The position numbers and the translations under genes were made by a program. The notes beneath the pieces were generated by a model. That model worked only from the letters and a program-made list of their open reading frames with translations. It ran no database searches and was not told the DNA's origin. This document shows positions 25,659-32,722 of a DNA stretch of 42,545 bases, piece by piece. Positions within the stretch are counted from its first letter, which is position 1. Every line of letters starts with the position of its first letter. Source of the stretch: Nostoc sp. UCD121. GTDB taxonomy: Bacteria; Cyanobacteriota; Cyanobacteriia; Cyanobacteriales; Nostocaceae. Location: positions 1 to 42,545 of the forward strand of contig NZ_JACKZS010000042.1 of the NCBI RefSeq assembly GCF_014222285.1. Direction: 5' to 3'.

Positions 25659-27155
25659 TTAGGCTGGGTTCCAAGTGCCGTGGAAGCTGTGGGGGATGAC
25701 GCTGGGTAATCCTAGTTTGCAAACGGGTTCGGCATTCAGGCGATCGCTATCAAAGATCCAAACTTCGCTACTATGAGAATTACCATCGTAGACAACGGTT
25801 AGCACCCAACTTTGCTCAGGGTTTTGGGTGTCTTGCGCGTGGATGGGTTCTGAGGGATAACAGTTTTCTCCAAAGTCTGCTTCGGTGAGGGTTTCGGTTT
25901 TGTGATCAAAACGAGCGATCGCATTTAGTACTTCTTGGCTAATATCTGTTTCTAAACGGAATGTTGACATATATGTGTATCGAGAAGCTTGTCCTACATT
26001 TTGCTGTGGTACACTCGGAAATTCACAATGTCTGTTTAATAGTTGCTGAATTGACGTAACTTTGCCAGTTTGAGGATGCAGATGAACTCGCGTTAGTGTA
26101 CTTTTAGCTAGGGTGTGAGTCTCACCTGTAGCTACTTCCTTGAGGTATTGGTTAGTTTGAAAATCTTCATAACGGGCAATATCTACAATCACTGAACCAG
26201 TAGCATCTACATAACCATTAGCAAAATGCCATTGGAACCAAGGTTCGGTTTCTCCACGACTCACAACAGATAGGGTTTCTCTGTCAAAAACTAAAATCTG
26301 AGTTCCTAATCTCGGTTGCCACTCTAGCGAATCACTATAGTTGTTTATCCCTATTAGCAGAGCTAAGATACTCAACCGCACCGGCGGAATGAAAAATACA
26401 AGATACTGTCCTGCTAAAACAAAATCATGCACCAATGGTATACCGTCTAATTGGTATGCGGCTTGTTGGATAATCCGTCCAGTCGAATCGCTTTTGTAAA
26501 TATTAAGCGTCGCTTTTTGTCCAGGGCTGATGCCAAAGTTAAAAATCTCCCCTGTTTGCTCGTCACGCTTATAATGTGCGGAATAGTTTAATCCTTTAGT
26601 TAATCCCCCTAAATCATCTTCGCCCCAAGTTTCTAAAGTTTGTAAATCGAGGGCGTGAGGTTTACCACCTTCCCACAGTGCCAAAAGTTTATCTGGAAGT
26701 GCTAGCACCGAAGTGTTGGCAGCATTTTTGAGGGGCTTTTGCCATTGATTCCAAATTGGCCCTGGTGCAGTCATGCCATAATTGCCGTAGAGTAGTTTAC
26801 CTGCTGCGGCTTCTTCTTGATAGCCAGAGGTTTGCACGTAGCGATAAACCCCAGTTGCACCTGCATCGTTAAAATTTACAGCCAGAATTGCCCCATCTCC
26901 ATCAAACCAGTGTCCCATGTGAAGTCCACCACGTTCTAGGCGTGCGGGGCCATTGCGGTAAAGTATGCCACGCAAGCCATCTGGGATTTTGCCAGAGATA
27001 ATTGGCAATTGGGTAGAAGGAAATTCTGTAGCTGGTTGTACGTTAGCGTTCGCGCAGCGTTCCGCAGGAAAGCTCACCGTTTGCGTAGCCTCTCGTAGAG
27101 AAGGTATCGCACCTGCCCACGCTTTTTTAGTTGAATTTGGACTAATAGTATGCAT
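25659..27155 (-). CDS. Carotenoid cleavage oxygenase (RPE65 family)
   Basis: Non-heme iron dioxygenase that cleaves carotenoids or apocarotenoids. The 498-residue protein shows the seven-bladed propeller family motifs: YRNGPARLERGG, GHWFDGDGA, and four iron-ligand histidine segments, SAHYKRD, LVHDFVLAG, WHFANGY and the C-terminal IPHSFHGTW. In the Synechocystis apocarotenoid oxygenase these four positions hold the iron. Residues about 18-37 (SLREATQTVSF, PAERCANA) are encoded by a dispersed Nostoc repeat (27046-27104), so the N-terminus is longer than in relatives and probably disordered; an initiation site after it cannot be ruled out, but no ATG is present until the conserved region. Substrate (beta-apocarotenals or intact carotenoids) cannot be read from sequence. 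It is divergent from the globin gene. Confidence 0.92.
   Translation of the reverse strand: MHTISPNSTKKAWAGAIPSLREATQTVSFPAERCANANVQPATEFPSTQLPIISGKIPDGLRGILYRNGPARLERGGLHMGHWFDGDGAILAVNFNDAGATGVYRYVQTSGYQEEAAAGKLLYGNYGMTAPGPIWNQWQKPLKNAANTSVLALPDKLLALWEGGKPHALDLQTLETWGEDDLGGLTKGLNYSAHYKRDEQTGEIFNFGISPGQKATLNIYKSDSTGRIIQQAAYQLDGIPLVHDFVLAGQYLVFFIPPVRLSILALLIGINNYSDSLEWQPRLGTQILVFDRETLSVVSRGETEPWFQWHFANGYVDATGSVIVDIARYEDFQTNQYLKEVATGETHTLAKSTLTRVHLHPQTGKVTSIQQLLNRHCEFPSVPQQNVGQASRYTYMSTFRLETDISQEVLNAIARFDHKTETLTEADFGENCYPSEPIHAQDTQNPEQSWVLTVVYDGNSHSSEVWIFDSDRLNAEPVCKLGLPSVIPHSFHGTWNPA
27046..27104. repeat. Dispersed repeat within the carotenoid oxygenase coding region
   Basis: The sequence contains GCGTTCGCGCAGCG, TTCCGCAGGAAAG and GCGTAGCCTCTCGTAGAGAA, with internal palindromes TTCCGCAGGAA and CTCTCGTAGAG. 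I recognise this as a highly dispersed sequence type in Nostoc. It is in frame and contributes about 20 residues. Confidence 0.75.
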
Positions 27156-27302
27156 ATTAAATTAGTATCTAATAAATAATCAATCTATACAACTACATTC
27201 TACATTTTCATCATGAATTAGTTGTATATTCATGCCTTACGCTAAAGCTGTAAATCTTCCTGTTGGCTGACTCTTGATTTCTGAATTTTGGCTCCTGCTA
27301 TA

Positions 27303-27318
27303 TATGAGCTAGCTCATA
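27303..27318. promoter_or_regulatory. Perfect 16-base palindrome before the globin gene
   Basis: TATGAGCTAGCTCATA is its own reverse complement. The half-sites TATGA and TCATA with a 6-base spacer differ from the CRP consensus TGTGA-N6-TCACA by one base each. It lies 63 bases before the globin start and about 150 bases before the divergent carotenoid oxygenase start, a good place for an operator. Confidence 0.5.
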
Positions 27319-27380
27319 GTAACTGCTAGAAATAAACAGTAAATTCAAATCAATCAAGATTCTAAGTGGTTGAAAAAACT

Positions 27381-27836
27381 ATGGTTAGCCAAAAAACAAT
27401 AGATATTGTAAAATCTACAGCACCTGTTTTGAAAAAGAACGGTCAGCAAATCACAACTCGGATGTATGAAATTATGTTTCAAAATCATCCAGAGATCAAA
27501 GAACAATTTAGTATGGCGGCTCAAGCAGATGGTTCTCAGCCTGCGAGATTAGCTACAGCAGTTTATAGCTATGCTAACCAAATTGATAATTTACCTGCTT
27601 TAAAGTCGATGGTAGAGAAGATTGCCCATCGTCATGTGCAGACTCATGTTACACCAGAGCAATATCCTATTGTCGGAGAAAGTTTACTACAAGCGATGAA
27701 AGATGTTTTGGGAGAAGCTGCTACAGAAGAAGTTATGGCGGCTTGGACTGAAGCTTATCAGGCATTGTCTGAAGTGTTCATTCACAGAGAACATGACATA
27801 TATGATGAAGAGAGAAAACAACTTGTGCATTCTTAA
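27381..27836 (+). CDS. Single-domain globin (flavohemoglobin-like)
   Basis: A 151-residue haem protein that binds oxygen or nitric oxide. It aligns by eye with the globin domain of flavohemoglobin Hmp: TRMYEIMFQNHPEIKEQFSM supplies Tyr B10, AADGSQPARLATAVYSYA supplies the E-helix Gln region, and KIAHRHVQTHVTPEQYPIVGE holds the proximal His in the AHRHV segment. There is no FAD/NAD reductase domain, so electrons would come from a separate reductase. The ATG at 27381 is preferred to the GTG at 27366, which would add VEKT only. A Tyr/Gln distal pair is usual for NO detoxification, so NO dioxygenase activity is a reasonable inference; oxygen delivery, as in Vitreoscilla haemoglobin, is another. 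No operon partner is downstream. A perfect palindrome lies in its promoter region. Confidence 0.92.
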   Translation: MVSQKTIDIVKSTAPVLKKNGQQITTRMYEIMFQNHPEIKEQFSMAAQADGSQPARLATAVYSYANQIDNLPALKSMVEKIAHRHVQTHVTPEQYPIVGESLLQAMKDVLGEAATEEVMAAWTEAYQALSEVFIHREHDIYDEERKQLVHS

Positions 27837-27853
27837 GGACAGAACTTAGCGTC

Positions 27854-28056
27854 ATAACTACAGCTTGAGGGTTTGTTACAACAACTTCAACGTTTATAAC
27901 TACAGCTTGAGGGTTTGTTACAACAACTTCAGCGTTTATAACTACAGTTTAAGCATTCATAACAGCAGCTTAAGTTGTATTAACAACGGCTTCAATTTTA
28001 CTTATAACAACTGGAGTTGTAGTAACTACAGCTTGAGCGTTTGTTACAACAACTTA
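27854..28056. repeat. Degenerate array of about ten 21-base units
   Basis: Units follow a pattern like AACTACAGCTTGAGGGTTT alternating with TACAACAACTTCAACGTTT, at a 21-base period; the first two pairs are nearly exact 42-base repeats, and copies then degrade. The plus strand has an open frame (27865-28080) with heptads such as NYSLRVC and YNNFNVY, but there is no ribosome site and the composition is that of the repeat. The minus strand has stops. Same period as the array at 4936-5040 but a different sequence. Confidence 0.8.
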
Positions 28057-28261
28057 AATTCTGCTAATGAAAGTTTTTAGCGTAGCGACTTCAGCAAGTG
28101 AGAACTCTTTTAAATATAGTTTCGATCGCTTCTTCTATCGTCTCTCCTTGGCTGGCGGTTCCCACTTCTGGACATTCAGCTACATAAACATCCTCTTCCC
28201 AGTGCAAAATTGCTGTAAAGGTTCGAGTTTTTGTATCTTTAGCCTGTTGTAATGAACTCAT
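28054..28261 (-). pseudogene. HicB-like antitoxin, frameshifted by an internal deletion
   Basis: Reading from the ATG at 28261, the first 46 codons give a good HicB-like N-terminus: TRTFTAILHWEEDVYVAECP, EVGTASQGETIEEAI, where the pattern YVAxCPE-GxxSQGxTxEEA is the family signature. The frame then leaves the family and stops at 28091 after 56 residues. In a second frame the sequence continues as LYLKEFSLAEVATLKTF, which is the expected HicB C-terminal part, and stops at 28054. About 7-8 codons of the usual linking helix are missing at the junction (around 28122), so a small deletion not divisible by three has broken the gene. No HicA toxin gene lies on either side. It is 40 bases upstream of nothing coding on its own strand and starts 42 bases from the NACHT gene end. 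HicB-like solitary proteins are common in cyanobacteria, so it need not have had a toxin partner. Confidence 0.75.
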
Positions 28262-28302
28262 GGAGTGTTTATCTGGCTATCTTTTTATTTTCTTATTGTT
28301 GC

Positions 28303-30423
28303 TTAACTGTCTGGAACCAACAACATCCGCGCCTCAATTGCTTCCCAGGTTTGGGGCGACACACGCACTGCTGCTTGTTTGCATTGGATGATGAGATGAT
28401 TGGCGTAGAAATAATTTTTTAGTGCTTTTATTTCTTCCTCAGATAAATCGATTATTTCTGGAGTGAGATTGAAAGCATTGAGTAAGGTTTGTTGCAGGTG
28501 TTTAGCAAATGCGAGACTCACTCCTCTTGGCTGTTGATCATCAGCATCCTGAGCTTTCAACGCTTCTAATTGCTTAATCAATTCGATAAAATTAACATTA
28601 TTGAAAAATTTTAATTCTTCAAGTTTACGAGTGTAGGCGATGGCGTAGGCGTAGGCGCTGGCGTATGCGTAGTTGTTGGTGTAGACGTTGGCGTTGGCAT
28701 TAGCAATGGCGTTAGCGTATGCGTAGGCGTTTGCGTAGGCGTATGCGTAGGCGTTGGCATAGGCATTGGCGTAAGCGTAGGCGTTGGGGTTGGCGTTGGC
28801 AATGGCGCTGGCGTTTGCGTTCGCGTTTGCGTAGGCGATCGCAAATGCACGTTTACCCACAGGTTTAAAATCTCCTGGCGATCCAACTGTTACCTGTTCT
28901 GCCCAGTTTAATAAAGCTTGTAACTTCGGGGTATTAATATATTTTTGCGCTTCCTTTTCCATTAGCAGCAGCAAATTATCTGCACCACCACGCATTAACC
29001 CAGCTACTAACAAAAACACATCTTTCCAGCGTTCATTTATTAGATGTTCAGTAACTAACTTATCAACTTGGCGATGGTCATCAATATATTGTGCTGTTAA
29101 ATATTCCTGTAGCGTTAGATGAGAGAAGGAAAAGACCTCCTCAGCGCGTTTTACCAAAATTCCTTGTTGAATAGCGATCGCATTCAGCACTGATTCCCCA
29201 TCTAAATACTGAGGTGCATTGAGATTACTCGCTAAAAATGTTTTAATTTGATAAACAATATCGCGCTGTGAAAAGAATAGCCTGTCAGACTCAAAACCTG
29301 TATGAGCAATCTCTGATAGTAATATCTCTTCTAATTCTGTATGCAGTCCTTGATAAATCTCATCTCTGAGAATTCGCTTTTCTGATGCCCACTCTTCTAG
29401 CAATATCCGTAGTGCCTTCCGGTAAAGAACACTGCGATTATCTGGAAAACTTTGGGAACGGTCATAAACTAAACACAGAAATGTCAGCAATAAAGGTGTG
29501 TGCGCCAACTCTTTAGCAGCTTCATGTTCTGGTTTTTGCAGTAACTCCCAGCATTTCTCGCCTGTCTTTTCCTGCTTATCTACATCTGAATGAAACCAAT
29601 TATAAATAAATTGCTGAATTTGGGTATCATCAAAGTCTGCCATTGCCACATCACTAAAGCGACGAAAAGTGCTGCGATAAGCTGCCGTGCGACAGGAAGC
29701 AATGAAACGATTTTGATCGTACTTGTCAACAAAGTTTTTAATTTCGCTAATTGCCTTAGTCAAGTTTTTTGTTGGTACTTCATCCAAACCATCCAGCAAA
29801 ATTAATAATTTACCTTGTTCTAAAGCTTTAACTGTAAATTCATTTGGTGATGGAAAGCCACAAATAGAAAACTCTTCCGTAATAAGGTTTTCAATATTAA
29901 TATTGCTATATTGAAATCTTTTTAATTCGATAAAAACTGGAATACAAGTGTGTTTAAACCCTCCTTTTCTGCCTTTGAGTGCTTCTAGTCCCATCTTTCG
30001 CAAAAATGTAGACTTTCCTGCACCGGGCCCACCAAGTACCATCAGATATTGTTTATCATTAGCAACTTGAATTCCTGTTTTTTTTCCACTATTTTGAGAT
30101 TGAAGCCTTCGGACTTTACCTTGGCGATAGACTTCTTCTAAATTTTCAATAGATTCAAAACTACGGATAGCATCATCACCTAAAAACTGTACTGCTGTAT
30201 AGACCGATTCCATCTTTATGGGTTCACACATTCCCAATACTTTAAGAATCCCATGCCGTTTTTTATAGTTCTCTTCATATTGATTGGATGCAGTAAAAAT
30301 TAACTTCTTCGTTTTTTCATCCAGAGTTTTGCCTAATACTCCTAAAGCCTGACCACCGCTTTGGAAAACCATAGCGGCGACACCGCTAACGGCTGATATA
30401 GCCCAAGGTTCCATTCCTGTCAT
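28303..30423 (-). CDS. NACHT-domain NTPase with Ala/Asn/Tyr low-complexity tract
   Basis: A 706-residue NLR-like STAND NTPase. Residues 1-30 are hydrophobic/Gly-rich ([17 protein letters not shown]); Walker A is GGPGAGKST (131-139), Walker B is [12 protein letters not shown] (206-217), and the NACHT winged-helix/helical segment includes [16 protein letters not shown] (431-446). Residues 527-598 are a tract made only of short Ala, Asn and Tyr repeats with occasional Ile, Ser, Val and Thr. The C-terminal 100 residues ([12 protein letters not shown] to LVPDS) form a short helical domain of the type found in cyanobacterial NACHT proteins. No leucine-rich repeats, no WD40 and no catalytic effector are recognised. 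Bacterial NACHT proteins have been shown to give phage defence, so this is a plausible role; signalling is another. Start ATG at 30423; a Met at residue 4 is an alternative. It stands alone; a divergent thioesterase begins 65 bases away. Confidence 0.88.
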   Translation of the reverse strand: MTGMEPWAISAVSGVAAMVFQSGGQALGVLGKTLDEKTKKLIFTASNQYEENYKKRHGILKVLGMCEPIKMESVYTAVQFLGDDAIRSFESIENLEEVYRQGKVRRLQSQNSGKKTGIQVANDKQYLMVLGGPGAGKSTFLRKMGLEALKGRKGGFKHTCIPVFIELKRFQYSNINIENLITEEFSICGFPSPNEFTVKALEQGKLLILLDGLDEVPTKNLTKAISEIKNFVDKYDQNRFIASCRTAAYRSTFRRFSDVAMADFDDTQIQQFIYNWFHSDVDKQEKTGEKCWELLQKPEHEAAKELAHTPLLLTFLCLVYDRSQSFPDNRSVLYRKALRILLEEWASEKRILRDEIYQGLHTELEEILLSEIAHTGFESDRLFFSQRDIVYQIKTFLASNLNAPQYLDGESVLNAIAIQQGILVKRAEEVFSFSHLTLQEYLTAQYIDDHRQVDKLVTEHLINERWKDVFLLVAGLMRGGADNLLLLMEKEAQKYINTPKLQALLNWAEQVTVGSPGDFKPVGKRAFAIAYANANANASAIANANPNAYAYANAYANAYAYAYANAYAYANAIANANANVYTNNYAYASAYAYAIAYTRKLEELKFFNNVNFIELIKQLEALKAQDADDQQPRGVSLAFAKHLQQTLLNAFNLTPEIIDLSEEEIKALKNYFYANHLIIQCKQAAVRVSPQTWEAIEARMLLVPDS
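28630..28845 (-). repeat. Six-base-type microsatellite coding the Ala/Asn/Tyr tract
   Basis: On the plus strand the tract is a run of GCGTAG, GCGTTG and GCGTAT hexamers, read on the minus strand as AYANAY-type residues (527-598 of the NACHT protein). The hexamer period keeps frame, so changes in copy number would lengthen or shorten the tract without breaking the gene. Confidence 0.9.
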
Positions 30424-30488
30424 AAGATTATCGGTGAATATATCTAAAAATTAAAGCAGAGTTGTGTTATCCAACTCTAAGCTCTATT

Positions 30489-31253
30489 ATGACAACTACA
30501 CCAAGCTTCAATTCCTGGGTTATCTGTCCCCGACCAAATCCGCAAGCAAACTTGCGTTTATTTTGCTTCCCCTACGCTGGTGGTAGCGCGGCAATTTTTC
30601 GCACTTGGCCTAATAATCTACCGAGTAATGTCGAAGTCTGTGCTGTGGAATATCCGGGGCGGGGAAGACAGATTAAGTCAGCACCCTTGACGCGATTAGA
30701 ACCTCTTGTTGAAGCGATCGCTCCAGTTCTGTTACCATACTTAGACAAACCATTCGCTTTCTTCGGTCATAGTATGGGCGGGTTAGTTAGCTTTGAGTTG
30801 ACCCGTCTACTTCGCTATCAGTATAATCTTACTCCCTTTCACCTCTTCATCTCTGCTCGTCGCGCTCCGCAATTGTCACCCATAAAACCACCCTTGCATA
30901 TCCTCTCAGACCATGATTTGCAGAACGAGCTACGCAGCCTTAACGGTACACCCAAAGCAGTGCTAGAAAGCGAGGAACTAATGCAGATATTTCTCCCGAT
31001 TTTGCGGGCAGATTTTGCAGTTCTAGAAACTTATATTTACACTCAAAAACAACCACTGGAGTGTCCTATTACTATTTTTGGTGGTTTGCAAGACCAAGAC
31101 GTTAGTCATGAAGCTTTGCAAGCATGGCGAGAACAGACCATCGCTGCTTTCTCATTACATGAGTTCAACGGCGACCACTTTTTCATCCATTCTCACCAAG
31201 AATTATTACTTAAACTTATATATCAAGAATTACAGATGCGTAACGGTAGCTGA
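30489..31253 (+). CDS. Type II thioesterase (alpha/beta hydrolase)
   Basis: A 254-residue thioesterase of the kind that edits misprimed carrier proteins of nonribosomal peptide or polyketide synthases. Signatures: RLFCFPYAGGSAAIFRTW near the N-terminus, EYPGRGRQ, the nucleophile elbow GHSMGG with Ser95, an Asp in GLQDQDVS and the His in NGDHFFIH. Length is normal (about 240-260). I chose ATG 30489 because it directly precedes the conserved body; an upstream TTG at 30462 has no support. No synthase, carrier protein or phosphopantetheinyl transferase gene lies in this window, so it is an orphan here, acting on a synthase elsewhere or on other acyl-thioesters. It is divergent from the NACHT gene. 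Confidence 0.92.
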   Translation: MTTTPSFNSWVICPRPNPQANLRLFCFPYAGGSAAIFRTWPNNLPSNVEVCAVEYPGRGRQIKSAPLTRLEPLVEAIAPVLLPYLDKPFAFFGHSMGGLVSFELTRLLRYQYNLTPFHLFISARRAPQLSPIKPPLHILSDHDLQNELRSLNGTPKAVLESEELMQIFLPILRADFAVLETYIYTQKQPLECPITIFGGLQDQDVSHEALQAWREQTIAAFSLHEFNGDHFFIHSHQELLLKLIYQELQMRNGS

Positions 31254-31281
31254 TATTAGTTATTAGAGAAAAAGGAGTTAG

Positions 31282-31309
31282 GAGTCAGAATATCGAATTT
31301 TCCTGACTC
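31282..31309. terminator. Hairpin between convergent thioesterase and exbD
   Basis: GAGTCAG (31282-31288) pairs with CTGACTC (31303-31309), with AA/TT extending the stem. It lies 29 bases after the thioesterase stop and 33 bases before the exbD stop. The loop is long and there is no strong T-run, so termination is only probable; it resembles the palindrome at 10510-10553. Confidence 0.45.
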
Positions 31310-31341
31310 TCTGAACTTCTGATGTACAATATTTCTACTTT

Positions 31342-31764
31342 TTATTTTTGGGTAGCGATCGCTAACTTTGCCCCTTCAACTTTACGAACCCGATCCATCA
31401 CCGCTACTACTCGACCATAATCAACTTTCTCATCAGCATTAATAATCACCAACACCTCTGGGTTAGAACCAACTAAAGCACGTATTTGCTCTGTCACATC
31501 ATCAACTGCTATCGGTTTCCGGTTCAGACTTATCTGTTCTTTGTCATCTACCGTAATAGTAATTTTAGTGGGAACTTGCTGTTGTTTCGCTGTGCTGGCC
31601 TTCGGTAAATTTACTGGTAAACCTTCTGAGCGGGTTAAAAACAGAGTTGACATGATAAAAAATGTCAAAATTGCAAAAATCACATCAATCATCGGCACGA
31701 TGTTGATCTGTAATGGAAGTTCTGGCTCATCTTGTAGACGCATACGTTTTTTCTCCTCGTTCAT
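31342..31764 (-). CDS. exbD: ExbD/TolR-family biopolymer transport protein
   Basis: Membrane subunit of the proton-driven motor that energises TonB. The 140-residue protein has a short cytoplasmic N-terminus, one membrane helix (INIVPMIDVIFAILTFFIMSTLFL) with the conserved proton-carrying Asp in MIDVIF, and a periplasmic domain (ITITVDDKEQISLNRKPI, PEVLVIINADEKVDYGRVV), all typical of ExbD/TolR. Its start overlaps the end of exbB by 38 bases if the ATG at 31764 is used; a second ATG at 31743 (MRLQDEPELP) would reduce this to 17 and matches usual ExbD lengths. The two genes are thus translationally coupled. TonB lies divergently upstream. Confidence 0.93.
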   Translation of the reverse strand: MNEEKKRMRLQDEPELPLQINIVPMIDVIFAILTFFIMSTLFLTRSEGLPVNLPKASTAKQQQVPTKITITVDDKEQISLNRKPIAVDDVTEQIRALVGSNPEVLVIINADEKVDYGRVVAVMDRVRKVEGAKLAIATQK

Positions 31765-32380
31765 AACGACGGCGGTAGAGTAATTCTAGCTGTCCTCCAT
31801 ACTCCTGAATTAGTGCAATTTGTCTTTGGTACAATCCCCGGAAGGTATTGGCAAACAAGAGTGTAAAAATCGCAACTATCAATCCTGATGCGGTTGATAC
31901 CAAGGCTTCACTAATCCCAGATGTAACGCCACCTGTTTTAGTACCTCCTACATCGCCAAGGTTTAGGGAAGCAAAGGAGGCAATCAATCCTAACACTGTG
32001 CCGAGAAGACCTAATAATGGCGCTAGCCCGATAATTGTCTCAAAAATGTTTTGGAAACGTTTGAGTACAGGTATCTCAGCCTGAGATTCGCTTTCTAATG
32101 CCAAACGAAATTCCTCTGGATTTGGCTCTTCCAATTCTAAAGCCGCAAGAAAAATCCGTGCCAATGGTAAATCTGCGTTTTTCCGAAGTTTATCCATTGC
32201 GCCGACAACATTATCAAGACGGTAGAGATTCAAAACATCTCGCACCACACGGCTTTGACGCTGATTGATCCGTATCCAAAATCTGATCCGCTCAATGATC
32301 AGTGCCCCACCCAATACCGAAAACGCCAACAGGGGCCACATGACCACACCGCCTGCTGCAAACAAATTCTGAATTCCCAT
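31727..32380 (-). CDS. exbB: MotA/TolQ/ExbB proton channel protein
   Basis: Channel subunit of the ExbB-ExbD-TonB motor in the inner membrane. The 217-residue protein has three membrane segments: VVMWPLLAFSVLGGALIIE (about 13-31), IIGLAPLLGLLGTVLGLIASF (about 115-135) and ALVSTASGLIVAIFTLLFANTF (about 157-178). The segment LAPLLGLLGTVLGLI is the family hallmark, and the third segment has the conserved Thr (STASGL). The gene is first in an exbB-exbD operon on the minus strand, divergent from tonB across a 342-base region with a possible Fur site. Together with the TonB gene this makes a complete motor, so the name ExbB is more apt than TolQ. Confidence 0.93.
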   Translation of the reverse strand: MGIQNLFAAGGVVMWPLLAFSVLGGALIIERIRFWIRINQRQSRVVRDVLNLYRLDNVVGAMDKLRKNADLPLARIFLAALELEEPNPEEFRLALESESQAEIPVLKRFQNIFETIIGLAPLLGLLGTVLGLIASFASLNLGDVGGTKTGGVTSGISEALVSTASGLIVAIFTLLFANTFRGLYQRQIALIQEYGGQLELLYRRRYERGEKTYASTR

Positions 32381-32722
32381 GTAGTGCCTCTATAACATCA
32401 TCCACAATACAAAATCAGACTACCAGAATCTAGAGAAAAGCTGAAACTTTTTCTCAATAAAATATAAAATATAATGATAATTTTTTCAAATGTAGCCATC
32501 ATGATTTTTATTTAATTGTTTGTTTGTTTTACATAAAAAAATTTAATTGAAATGAAACAAAAATTAATTTTGTTCCAAAACCATGATATTGGTGGTTTTG
32601 AAAGATGTTTTTGCTAGTGAAGGGTTCCGTAAGGCGATCGCAAGTAATTTTAATTTTTTACTTGATATTTGTAACCTTGCATTCTAAGATGGCTAAATTA
32701 GTGAGAATAGGTAGCAATAGCT
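32381..32722. other. Divergent exbB/tonB regulatory region
   Basis: 342 bases, very AT-rich, with no open frame of note. It contains a Fur-box-like sequence at 32470-32488 and a HIP1 site at about 32634-32641. Promoters of both transcription units are expected here. Confidence 0.5.
32470..32488. promoter_or_regulatory. Candidate Fur box
   Basis: TATAATGATAATTTTTTCA matches the 19-base Fur consensus GATAATGATAATCATTATC at about 13 positions, including 11 in a row (ATAATGATAAT). The site is between divergent exbB and tonB, which are usually iron-repressed. AT-richness makes chance matches likely, so this is a moderate prediction. Confidence 0.35.

Noticed and set aside
27865..28080. 71-codon open frame with YNN/NYSL heptads
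   Set aside because: Explained by the degenerate 21-base array; it begins with a non-ATG codon and overlaps the HicB-like remnant on the other strand.
28054..28261. Active HicAB toxin-antitoxin pair
   Set aside because: No HicA-like frame on either side, and the HicB-like frame itself is broken.
28611..28886. Thr-Pro-rich open frame on the minus strand
   Set aside because: Another frame of the hexamer repeat inside the NACHT gene on the same strand.
30489..31253. Part of a local NRPS/PKS cluster
   Set aside because: No synthase, carrier protein or transferase gene within the window.
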